A stretch of DNA of 11,709 nucleotides from an uncultured Dorea sp. GTDB lineage: Bacteria > Bacillota > Clostridia > Lachnospirales > Lachnospiraceae. Position 1 is the stretch's first letter. Each line of letters begins with the position of its first letter. Under the pieces are notes generated by a model. The model saw nothing but the letters and a program-made list of their open reading frames with translations. It was not told the DNA's origin and made no database searches. Made by a program: the position numbers and the translations under genes. Where the stretch lies: NCBI GenBank assembly GCA_910579335.1, contig CAJTUQ010000069.1:3618-15326 (forward strand), given 5' to 3'. Positions 1 through 6,574 of this stretch are shown piece by piece.

Positions 1-1766
1 GGCTTCTGTTTGATAAAAATAATATTCTGCTGGATATCTATGCAAAGGCCGTTACCGGACAAAGTGTGTGGGGGACGAAAAATAAAAACGGCAGCTTCTA
101 TAAAGCGCGGGTCGTACAGGACAACTTTGACTGGGGAGCAGAGCCGAATCCGCTAATCCCGATGGAAGACCTGGTTATCTATGAGATGCATGTGCGGGGA
201 TTTACAAAGCATGCATCCTCCGGGGTGTCCTATCCGGGGACCTTTTCCGGAATTATGGAAAAGATACCGTATCTGAAAGAGCTGGGCGTCAATGCAGTGG
301 AGCTGATGCCGGTGTTTGAGTTTGATGAGATGAAGGACTGCCGGGAAGTGAATGGCAGGCAGCTGCTGGATTATTGGGGATACAATACGGTAAGCTTTTT
401 TGCCCCTAATACCAGCTACGCAGGAAGTATAGAATATAACCGTGAAGGGAACGAGCTGAAAACCTTGATTAAGGCGCTGCATGAGAACGGCATTGAATGC
501 TTTCTTGACGTAGTTTTTAACCATACCGCAGAAGGCGACGACCGGGGACCGAGTTTCTCCTTTAAAGGATTTGACAATAATGTTTACTATATGCTCACGC
601 CGGACGGATACTATTACAATTTCAGCGGCTGCGGCAATACTCTAAACTGTAATCATCCGGTTGTCCGTCAGATGATTTTGGAATGTCTGCGGTACTGGAC
701 GACTTTTTATCATGTAGACGGTTTCCGTTTTGATTTGGCGAGTATCCTCGGCCGCAACCAGGACGGAACGCCTATGAGCAATCCCCCGCTTTTACAGAGT
801 CTTGCCTTTGACCCGATACTTGGGAATGTCAAGCTGATTGCCGAAGCGTGGGATGCGGGCGGGCTTTATCAGGTGGGCAGTTTTCCGGCATGGAACCGCT
901 GGACGGAATGGAACGGAAAGTACCGGGACGATATGCGGGACTTCCTGAAGGGCGATTACGGCATGTCGTATATTGCCGCCCAGAGAATTACGGGCTCGCA
1001 CGATTTATACGACCCAGGCATCCGGGGCAATAATGCTTCTGTTAATTTTTTGAACTGTCATGACGGTTTTACTTTGTGGGATATGTATTCTTACAGCAGG
1101 AAACACAACGAGGCCAACGGGTGGTTTAACGTGGACGGCAGTGATGATAACCGGAGCTGGAATTGCGGGACGGAGGGAGAGACCGATAATGAAGAGATTT
1201 TATCTCTCCGCAGAAGGCTGGCCCAAAATGCAGTGACGGTGCTGCTTATGAGCCGCGGGACGCCGATGTTCCTTGCGGGAGATGAATTTTTAAATACGCA
1301 GTACGGCAACAACAACGCTTACTGTCAGGATAACGAAGTTTCATGGCTGAACTGGGATTTCCTTGAAAAGAACAGAGAGCATTTTAAGTACATGAAACAT
1401 ATGATTAAGCTTCGCAGGGAGCATGACGTGGTACGTAAGTTTTCCGGAGGCTGTTCTCTTGGATTCCCGGAGATTCAGATTTCAGAGCCTGATGGGAACA
1501 CCAAGGTGCTGAAGATTATCTATGCAGGGAGAAATCACGAGGATACAGGGGATGATATTGTCTGTCTTGCCATCAATACTTTCTGGGAGGAACAGACATG
1601 CGCGCTTCCTGAACTGCCGCTGCAGTTAAAGTGGAAGTTTGAGGCGGATACGTCAGGAAGATACCTGCCCGCCCATATATCAGAGGACGGGAAGACCGTG
1701 TCCCCGGATGGCAGCAGGTTCACGATGGGTCCACGTACTGCGGCTGTATTGACAGTGGTAAAATAA
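1..1766 (+). CDS. glgX: Glycogen debranching enzyme, GlgX/isoamylase type (5' end missing)
   Basis: Glycoside hydrolase family 13 enzyme that cleaves alpha-1,6 branch links in glycogen or limit dextrins in the cytoplasm. The reading frame is already open at base 3 and reads LLDIYAKAVTGQSVWG, a typical GlgX segment that follows the N-terminal CBM48 domain. The start and that domain therefore lie outside the window, and the GTG at 66 is not the true start. About 587 residues are visible to the TAA. The four GH13 regions are present: DVVFNHTAEG (around 507-536), VDGFRFDLA with the nucleophile Asp at 732-734, LIAEAWD with the acid/base Glu at 843-845, and NCHDGFTLWD (around 1054-1083). The DYWGYNT and FFAP motifs favour GlgX/isoamylase over type I pullulanase. 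The gene converges on the minus-strand pseudouridine synthase. It appears unrelated to the downstream cluster. The family is clear; the exact substrate is not. Confidence 0.93.
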   Translation, partial: LLFDKNNILLDIYAKAVTGQSVWGTKNKNGSFYKARVVQDNFDWGAEPNPLIPMEDLVIYEMHVRGFTKHASSGVSYPGTFSGIMEKIPYLKELGVNAVELMPVFEFDEMKDCREVNGRQLLDYWGYNTVSFFAPNTSYAGSIEYNREGNELKTLIKALHENGIECFLDVVFNHTAEGDDRGPSFSFKGFDNNVYYMLTPDGYYYNFSGCGNTLNCNHPVVRQMILECLRYWTTFYHVDGFRFDLASILGRNQDGTPMSNPPLLQSLAFDPILGNVKLIAEAWDAGGLYQVGSFPAWNRWTEWNGKYRDDMRDFLKGDYGMSYIAAQRITGSHDLYDPGIRGNNASVNFLNCHDGFTLWDMYSYSRKHNEANGWFNVDGSDDNRSWNCGTEGETDNEEILSLRRRLAQNAVTVLLMSRGTPMFLAGDEFLNTQYGNNNAYCQDNEVSWLNWDFLEKNREHFKYMKHMIKLRREHDVVRKFSGGCSLGFPEIQISEPDGNTKVLKIIYAGRNHEDTGDDIVCLAINTFWEEQTCALPELPLQLKWKFEADTSGRYLPAHISEDGKTVSPDGSRFTMGPRTAAVLTVVK

Positions 1767-1795
1767 TCTCATGGAAATGAAGAATTGAAATTTAA

Positions 1796-1841
1796 AGATT
1801 AGCAGGCGGCATACAAGAGATAGTGTGCCGCCTGCTAATCT
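1796..1841 (-). terminator. Long inverted repeat between convergent genes, probable terminator
   Basis: A near-perfect hairpin lies between two convergent genes. The arms are 1796-1814 and 1823-1841: 16 bp perfect (AGATTAGCAGGCGGCA against its complement), extending by a further GU, AU and CG pair to an 8-nt loop. On the minus strand the hairpin is followed by a T-rich run (CTTTAAATTTC), so it fits best as the rho-independent terminator of the pseudouridine synthase gene, which ends only 4 bases before it. On the plus strand the bases after it (GCATTATCC) are not a T tract, so termination of the debranching enzyme gene would be weaker or need another factor. Confidence 0.75.
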
Positions 1842-1844
1842 GCA

Positions 1845-2741
1845 TTATCCGGTATGGTAGAGGACTGCCTTCATGTCGTCCGGAAGCGGCGCCCTAAATT
1901 CCATCTGCTTTCCCGTAATCGGATGAGGGAAGGAGAGCCGGTAAGAATGCAGCGCCTGCCTGTTTATGTATTCCATGTCGGGATTATAAAGATAATCGCC
2001 GATTAAGGGATAACCCAGGTATTTCATATGAATGCGTATCTGATGGGTGCGTCCGGTTTCAAGCCGGAGGGATACAAGGCTGTGTCCATTTTTGTATTCT
2101 ACAAGGCGGTAATGCGTGACAGCGCGTTCTCCGCAGGAAAAATCCACGATCCGCTCAATAACCGTACCGGGCTTTCTGGCGAGAGGAGCGGTGATGGTGC
2201 CTGATTTTGGGGTGAGGCGTCCTTTCGTGACTGCCAGATATTCCCTTATCATCTGACGGTCGCGCGTCATGGACGAGAGAATGCTGCCGCTGACAAGATG
2301 TTTGGCAATTACGGTAAGGCCGGAGGTGTCCCGGTCGAGCCGGTTGCAGCAGCGGAAGATAAAAGGCTTTCCCTGACTGTGATAATAAAAGGCTAGCCCG
2401 TTTGCCAGAGAATGGGTGTAATTGTTCATGGAAGGGTGTATGGGCATCCCGGCCGGCTTGTTGACGACGACAAGATCCTCGTCTTCATACACGATATGGA
2501 GGGGGATTTTGACGGGGGGTATCTTTTCGGAGCATTTCGTTTCCTGAATGTGCACGGTTAAGCAGTCCCCCTCTGTCAGAGTATCCCGCATATAGCGGTG
2601 GTCTCCGTTTACGAGGATGCTTAGCGGCATTCGTTTAATAACAGTAATATTTTGAGCGGAAAATCCTCGCCTTTTTAAAAAATGTTCTATCCTGCGGCCG
2701 TTGTCGTCCGCTGTGATGTGATAAATAATTGTCCGGTTCAT
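1845..2741 (-). CDS. RluA-family pseudouridine synthase
   Basis: Converts uridine to pseudouridine in RNA (23S rRNA or tRNA), acting in the cytoplasm. The 298-residue length is normal for RluA/RluD-type proteins. An S4-like N-terminal region (about residues 1-70, with ILVNGDHRYMRDTLTEGD) precedes the catalytic domain. The catalytic motif NRLDRDTSGL carries the catalytic Asp at residue 136; the usual leading His is Asn here, a variation accepted in this family. VVVNKPAGMPIHPS and the C-terminal RTHQIRIHMKYLGYPLIGD block are diagnostic. The ATG at 2741 has an AGGAGA ribosome binding site 7 bases upstream. The gene diverges from the Nudix gene and ends at the long hairpin. The target nucleotide cannot be assigned, so no symbol is given. 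Confidence 0.93.
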   Translation of the reverse strand: MNRTIIYHITADDNGRRIEHFLKRRGFSAQNITVIKRMPLSILVNGDHRYMRDTLTEGDCLTVHIQETKCSEKIPPVKIPLHIVYEDEDLVVVNKPAGMPIHPSMNNYTHSLANGLAFYYHSQGKPFIFRCCNRLDRDTSGLTVIAKHLVSGSILSSMTRDRQMIREYLAVTKGRLTPKSGTITAPLARKPGTVIERIVDFSCGERAVTHYRLVEYKNGHSLVSLRLETGRTHQIRIHMKYLGYPLIGDYLYNPDMEYINRQALHSYRLSFPHPITGKQMEFRAPLPDDMKAVLYHTG

Positions 2742-2821
2742 TGAAATTCTCCTGCGGTTTCGTTATGATGGATATTATATCACAGAAAAAGTGTCCAGTG
2801 GAAAAAGAGGAGGGAAACAAC
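2742..2821. promoter_or_regulatory. Divergent promoter region of rluA-like and Nudix genes
   Basis: This 80-bp spacer separates two divergent start codons and must hold at least one promoter. On the minus strand a perfect TATAAT (plus-strand ATTATA at 2774-2779) lies about 33 bp upstream of the pseudouridine synthase start. No good -35 is seen at 17-18 bp; TTCCAC is the nearest. On the plus strand TATTAT (2773-2778) is a possible -10, also without a clear -35. The Nudix ribosome binding site GAGGAGGG lies at the right edge. Confidence 0.4.
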
Positions 2822-3298
2822 ATGCAGAATTTAAGTACATTATGTTATATAGAGAGGGACGGAAAATACCTGATGCTTCATCGGACAAAAAAAGAGCGGG
2901 ATGTAAATAAGGACAAGTGGATAGGAGTAGGAGGGCATTTTGAGACTGATGAAAGCCCGGATGAATGCCTTATAAGAGAGGTGAAGGAGGAGACGGGATA
3001 TACGCTTACTTCCTATCAGTACAGAGGTATCGTGACATTTATTTCCGGAAACGGCGTGACGGAATACATGTCTTTATTTACGGCGGACGGATTTACGGGA
3101 GAGCAGATAGAATGTGATGAAGGACAGCTTGAGTGGGTGGACATCCATAGGATAGAAGGCCTTCCTATCTGGGAAGGAGATAAAATTTTCCTGCGGCTGC
3201 TGAAAGAGACGAGGGAATTTTTTTCTTTAAAGCTTGTGTATGACGGGTGTGACAAGCTGGTATCCGCAGCCTTGAACGGAAAAGAAATAGATATATAG
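2822..3298 (+). CDS. Nudix hydrolase (MutT/8-oxo-dGTP diphosphatase-like)
   Basis: Hydrolyses a nucleoside diphosphate linked to another group, probably an oxidised nucleotide such as 8-oxo-dGTP (inferred from family). The Nudix box matches GX5EX7REUXEEXGU exactly, from Gly38 (GGHFETDE) to REVKEETGY ending at residue 60. The HRTKKERDVNKDKWIGVGG segment before it is typical of the 8-oxo-dGTPase-like subgroup in Firmicutes. The start chosen is ATG 2822, which gives 158 residues, a normal length. It has a GAGGAGGG ribosome binding site a few bases upstream and the protein begins right at the first beta strand. The in-frame ATG at 2729 would overlap the divergent gene and add an unlikely 31-residue leader. 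The stop codon lies inside the first dyad of the next regulatory region. Confidence 0.9.
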   Translation: MQNLSTLCYIERDGKYLMLHRTKKERDVNKDKWIGVGGHFETDESPDECLIREVKEETGYTLTSYQYRGIVTFISGNGVTEYMSLFTADGFTGEQIECDEGQLEWVDIHRIEGLPIWEGDKIFLRLLKETREFFSLKLVYDGCDKLVSAALNGKEIDI

Positions 3299-3367
3299 AT
3301 AATGTCTATAAACGGAATCATATATTTTCATTATCAATTATACGGCATAATATGAAAATGCTATAAT
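3294..3367 (+). promoter_or_regulatory. Promoter and upstream dyad of the ArsS-type operon
   Basis: This region contains a dyad TATAGA-N5-TCTATA (3294-3310, overlapping the Nudix stop). After it come a -35-like TATACG inside TCAATTATACG (3334-3344), a 17-bp spacer and a perfect -10 TATAAT (3362-3367). Transcription would begin near 3374, leaving a leader of about 46 nt before the ATG at 3420. The -35 is poor by consensus, which fits a promoter needing an activator bound at the dyad (centre about 72 bp upstream of the start). An ATTTTCA/TGAAAAT inverted repeat (3324-3330 and 3353-3359) flanks the -35 and could be a repressor site. The same dyad, TCAATTA(T/G)ACG, spacer and TATAAT recur at 11239-11313. 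No transcription data are available. Confidence 0.65.
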
Positions 3368-3419
3368 AAGTAAATGATTACCATCAATGGATGGAGGGCA
3401 GAAAAGCAGGATACAGAAT

Positions 3420-4124
3420 ATGAAGAATAAGAAGCTATGGGTATTTGCAGGGATGATTGCTGCAATACTGATTTTAAATCATATATTCGGATGGTCGGCA
3501 TATATCGGCAATCCGGATAATCTGAAATTTCTTGAGGAAATGATTGACGACAATCTTCTTTTAGCGGTGTTTATTTATATTGGGATTACGATTGCAGGAT
3601 GTGTGGTGCTGGCTCTCCCTGGGGTGACATTTGCAGTTGCGGCAGGGCTTTTGTTCGGACCGGTGCTTGGGACGGTGTGCTGTTCGGCTGCAACGACGGC
3701 TGGTGCGATGCTGGCGTTTCTTGTGGGGAGGTTTTTTTTGAAGGACAGCATAAAGCCGGCGGTTATGAGGAATAAATATTTGAAAAAGTGGCTTTTTGAC
3801 GAGACGGGGGCGAACGAGATATTTATCTTGATGATAACAAGGCTGGTTCCTGTATTCCCTTACAATCTCCAAAATTTTGCCTACGGGATAACGGATATAC
3901 GGTTCAGCACGTATTCTGTATGTTCACTTTTGTTCATGCTTCCCGGAACTGCCATGTATACGGTTGGGACGGCGGGGCTGGCGGATAAGGAAAACCGTAT
4001 TCTGTATATCGGGACGGCTGTTGCTCTGGGAATACTTGTCGTGGGGCTGGGCGCATTTTTAAAAAGGCATTATATAAAAGAGGAGCAGGTGGACGAAAGT
4101 GGAGAGACAAAAGAAGACTGCTGA
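3420..4124 (+). CDS. TVP38/TMEM64 (VTT/DedA-like) membrane protein, first copy
   Basis: Integral membrane protein of the VTT/SNARE-associated superfamily. Related DedA and TMEM41/64 proteins have been tied to lipid scrambling or membrane homeostasis, but the role in this operon is unknown. The signature segments are LPGVTFAVAAGLLFGPVLGT and ITRLVPVFPYNLQNFAYGIT followed by MLPGTAMYTVG, both characteristic of TVP38. An N-terminal membrane segment follows the basic MKNKK, and the last segment ends in KRHYIKEE, with a charged tail. I prefer ATG 3420 (234 residues), which has AGGA 8 bases upstream. The in-frame ATG at 3387 lacks a ribosome binding site and would sit only about 13 bases after the predicted transcription start. 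The 3' end overlaps the next gene by 26 bases. A second family member lies at 7661. Confidence 0.88.
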   Translation: MKNKKLWVFAGMIAAILILNHIFGWSAYIGNPDNLKFLEEMIDDNLLLAVFIYIGITIAGCVVLALPGVTFAVAAGLLFGPVLGTVCCSAATTAGAMLAFLVGRFFLKDSIKPAVMRNKYLKKWLFDETGANEIFILMITRLVPVFPYNLQNFAYGITDIRFSTYSVCSLLFMLPGTAMYTVGTAGLADKENRILYIGTAVALGILVVGLGAFLKRHYIKEEQVDESGETKEDC

Positions 4125-5079
4125 TGCATCAAAATGTGTGCATTGCCATATCTGTCAGGATAATTGCGCATTTTTAGGTAAATACGGGATAGATATCGGG
4201 GATACAAAGAGGCTGAATGAGCTGGCCTATCACTGTTTCATGTGCGGGCGGTGCAGCGAAGTCTGCCCTGTGGGAATCGACGGGCGGCAGGTGGTGTCGG
4301 ATATGCGGCGGCATCAGGTTAGTGAAGATGCGGGACAATTTGTAAATAAAAACTATAAGCGGATGATTTCTGAAAAGAGAGAGTATCTTTATCGGAATTA
4401 CCGGCATGCCGCAGGAAAAAGCGTATTGTTCCCAGGATGTAATTTCCCTTCGGTGTATCCAAAGACGACAAAAAAACTTGCACAGCTTTTGTGGGAACGA
4501 GCCGGCATCGGAATCGTTTATGACTGCTGCGGGAAGCCGATTGCGGATATCGGCATGGCAGGGCAGGAAGAAAAAATTCTGCATGAAATCGAGAGCAGGC
4601 TTATACAGGCAGGTGTGACGGAAATGATTCTGGTTTGTCCAAACTGTGAGAGTTATTTAAGCGGACGTATTTCGATAAAGATTGTGAATATATATGAGAA
4701 ACTGCGTCAGCTTGGCATGGGAAGCAAGATACCGGGAGGGTGCCGTATGTTTTATCCCTGTCCGGACAGGGAGAGCAGAAGGTGGCTGCCGGATATCGAA
4801 TTTTTTATGAAAGAAAAATGCGCTGCCGTAGAAGATGTCCAATGCTGCGGACTTGGAGGCAGCGGCGGTGTGCTGGAGCCGGAGCTTGCCAAAGGATTTG
4901 CGGAAAAAGTGAAGGAATGTACGGAGACGGTCTATACTTACTGCGGTTCCTGCGCAGGAAATCTTACAAGGAACGGCTGCCGGCAGGTGCGCCACATCCT
5001 GCCGGAGATACTGGAGACGTCAGAAAAGCCGGATACGGTAAAATCCTTGATTAACCGGATGCGTACAAAGTATTTGTAA
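4099..5079 (+). CDS. HdrB/GlpC-like Fe-S oxidoreductase with two CCG domains
   Basis: Cytoplasmic Fe-S protein of 326 residues, built like GlpC/HdrD electron-transfer subunits. Two ferredoxin-type CxxCxxCxxxC motifs are at Cys13-16-19-23 and Cys46-49-52-56, the second followed by Pro, each expected to bind a 4Fe-4S cluster. Two CCG domains follow: Cys114, CCG 143-145 and CPNC 180-183; then Cys221, CCG 249-251 and CGSC 282-285. In heterodisulfide reductases, CCG domains bind non-cubane clusters that handle thiol or disulfide chemistry. Its partner and substrate here are unknown. Supplying electrons to the radical SAM enzyme, or reducing a chalcogen or arsenic intermediate, are inferences. The GTG start has AGGTGG 6 bases upstream and overlaps the preceding gene by 26 bases, suggesting translational coupling. 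Confidence 0.85.
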   Translation: MERQKKTADASKCVHCHICQDNCAFLGKYGIDIGDTKRLNELAYHCFMCGRCSEVCPVGIDGRQVVSDMRRHQVSEDAGQFVNKNYKRMISEKREYLYRNYRHAAGKSVLFPGCNFPSVYPKTTKKLAQLLWERAGIGIVYDCCGKPIADIGMAGQEEKILHEIESRLIQAGVTEMILVCPNCESYLSGRISIKIVNIYEKLRQLGMGSKIPGGCRMFYPCPDRESRRWLPDIEFFMKEKCAAVEDVQCCGLGGSGGVLEPELAKGFAEKVKECTETVYTYCGSCAGNLTRNGCRQVRHILPEILETSEKPDTVKSLINRMRTKYL

Positions 5080-5115
5080 AAATTGCAGGCGCAGCGTACG
5101 GGAAGGGGACGGATG

Positions 5116-6537
5116 ATGACTCAGAATGCATTGATTATTTTTACGAGAGTACCGGTTCCGGGCAGGACGAAGACGAGATTGATGCCTTATTTAACGCCGA
5201 AACAGTGCGCAAAGCTGCACTGCTGCTTTTTAAAAGATATTGCATCGGTATGCAAAGGAAGAGGGACGGACATCTATGTTGGGTATAGCATGCCAGGTGG
5301 GTACAGCATGCCAGATGGGTATAGTATGCCAGGTGGGCATAGCATGCAAGGCGGGAACTATCCGTTCGTAACGGGTGCGGGCTGCGGTATGGATGCGCTC
5401 TGCGGGATATTTGGAAAATGCGCCGGTTATTTCCCGCAGCAGGGGGATGACCTGGGACAGAAGATGTACCATGCAATAGAAAGTGTGCTGGAGAGAGGCT
5501 ATAAATCGTGCGTGCTTCTTGGGACAGACGTGCCGGAGGTGCGGTGGGAGGATATCCAGGAAGCTTTCCGGATGCTTGAGAATAAGGACGTGGTATTCGG
5601 CCCGACTGCCGACGGGGGTTATTATCTGGTCGGGATGAAGGCGGCAAGAAAAGAGGTCTTCCAAAAGCAGACATACGGACATGGAAAGGTTCTGTCCAAT
5701 ACGGTCAGGAGCCTGGAGGCTCAATGTCTGTCTGTCGGACTTGGAAAAAAGCATTGTGATATAGATACAAAAGAGGATATCCTAGCGTACCGGGAGAGGA
5801 TGCGGCTTTGTAAATTTTTACAGAAGACAAGGACAGGGAGATACCTGATGCAAACAAGCAGGATATCTGTAATTGTCCCCATTTATAATGAAAAGAAGAC
5901 TATTGCGAAACTTTTAAAGGAGCTTAGAAAGATACAGGCCCACTGTGAGATTATCCTTGTGGACGGAGGAAGTACGGATGGGACGCTGGACGATATCGGC
6001 GCTGATTTTAAGCTGCTCCGTTCCAAAAAGGGGCGGGCGGCGCAGATGAATCTGGGGGCAAGGGAAAGCACGGGCGATATTCTGTTTTTCCTTCACTGTG
6101 ACAGCGAACTTCCGGAGCGGCCGCTGGAACAGATACGCTGCGTGATGAAGGATTACAGGGTGGGATGTTTTGGTATTGCATTTCACTCACGGGATTTTTT
6201 TATGTATACATGCCGGGCCATATCGAATCATAGAATTAAGGACAGGAATGTGGTGTTCGGCGATCAAGGGATGTTTATCGAACGGAAATTGTTTTTTGAG
6301 ATGGGGATGTTTCCGGAACTGCCGGTCATGGAGGATTATCAGTTTTCTTTGAATTTAAAAAAGCGGGGAGAAAAGATTGGGATTACGAAAAAGAGGCTCT
6401 ATACGTCAGACAGAAGATTTCCGGCGGGCACGCTTCCAAAGCTGCGTGAGATGTGGAAGATGAACCGTCTCCGGAAGAAGTATCGGGACGGCGTGGATAT
6501 TGAAACGATTGCAGGGATGTATGCGGATGTGAGATAA
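5116..6537 (+). CDS. Fused arsenosugar-type transferase 1 (DUF2064) and GT2 glycosyltransferase (transferase 2)
   Basis: A two-domain enzyme of 473 residues. Domain 1 (about 1-230) belongs to the DUF2064/TIGR04282-type 'rSAM/selenodomain-associated transferase 1', a nucleotidyltransferase-like fold, with IIFTRVPVPGRTKTRL, LLGTDVPEV (Asp138) and FGPTADGGYYLVG (Asp166). Domain 2 (about 245-473) is a GT-A family 2 glycosyltransferase of the TIGR04283 'transferase 2' type, with ISVIVPIYNE, VDGGSTDGT (from 282), FLHCDSELP as the DxD-like site, GDQGMFIE and LPVMEDYQFS. Many genomes encode the two as separate genes. An 18-bp repeat, four units, lies within domain 1 (residues 56-79). An in-frame ATG with its own ribosome binding site starts exactly at domain 2. 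ATG 5116 has AAGGGG 7 bases upstream. The adjacent ATG 5113 is also possible, while TTG 5083 has no suitable site. Donor and acceptor are unknown. Confidence 0.87.
   Translation: MTQNALIIFTRVPVPGRTKTRLMPYLTPKQCAKLHCCFLKDIASVCKGRGTDIYVGYSMPGGYSMPDGYSMPGGHSMQGGNYPFVTGAGCGMDALCGIFGKCAGYFPQQGDDLGQKMYHAIESVLERGYKSCVLLGTDVPEVRWEDIQEAFRMLENKDVVFGPTADGGYYLVGMKAARKEVFQKQTYGHGKVLSNTVRSLEAQCLSVGLGKKHCDIDTKEDILAYRERMRLCKFLQKTRTGRYLMQTSRISVIVPIYNEKKTIAKLLKELRKIQAHCEIILVDGGSTDGTLDDIGADFKLLRSKKGRAAQMNLGARESTGDILFFLHCDSELPERPLEQIRCVMKDYRVGCFGIAFHSRDFFMYTCRAISNHRIKDRNVVFGDQGMFIERKLFFEMGMFPELPVMEDYQFSLNLKKRGEKIGITKKRLYTSDRRFPAGTLPKLREMWKMNRLRKKYRDGVDIETIAGMYADVR
5281..5352 (+). repeat. In-frame 18-bp tandem repeat (4 units) inside the transferase
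   Basis: Four consecutive 18-base units at 5281, 5299, 5317 and 5335 each begin GGGTAYAGYATGCCAG or a close variant. They encode GYSMPG, GYSMPD, GYSMPG and GHSMQG. The first three units differ from each other at one to three bases; the fourth is more diverged. The unit length is a multiple of three, so copy changes keep the frame. The repeat sits just after the strand DIYVGYS, in a predicted surface loop, and looks like recent slippage or duplication of a native GYS-containing segment. Confidence 0.92.
5836..5850 (+). promoter_or_regulatory. Internal ribosome binding site and ATG at the start of the GT2 domain
   Basis: GGGAG at 5836-5840 is followed after 7 bases by an in-frame ATG at 5848. 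The resulting protein would begin MQTSRISVIVPIYNE, exactly the expected N-terminus of a stand-alone transferase 2. This may be a relic of the gene fusion or a working internal start yielding a separate GT2 protein; the sequence alone cannot decide. Confidence 0.5.
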
Positions 6538-6574
6538 GGGAAAATGTACAGCAAAGGTAGAAAGGAATACCGGC

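Noticed and set aside
66..68. GTG at 66 as the start of the debranching enzyme
   Set aside because: The frame is open to the window edge and the upstream residues match conserved GlgX sequence, so the gene is simply cut off at its 5' end.
5281..5352. Regular repeats as a possible CRISPR array
   Set aside because: The 18-bp units are directly tandem with no spacers and are in frame inside a transferase gene.
5141..5674. Minus-strand open frame of 177 residues opposite the transferase
   Set aside because: It is a shadow of the real gene, with Ser/Pro/His-rich low-complexity protein and no ribosome binding site; a second overlapping minus frame exists at the same place.
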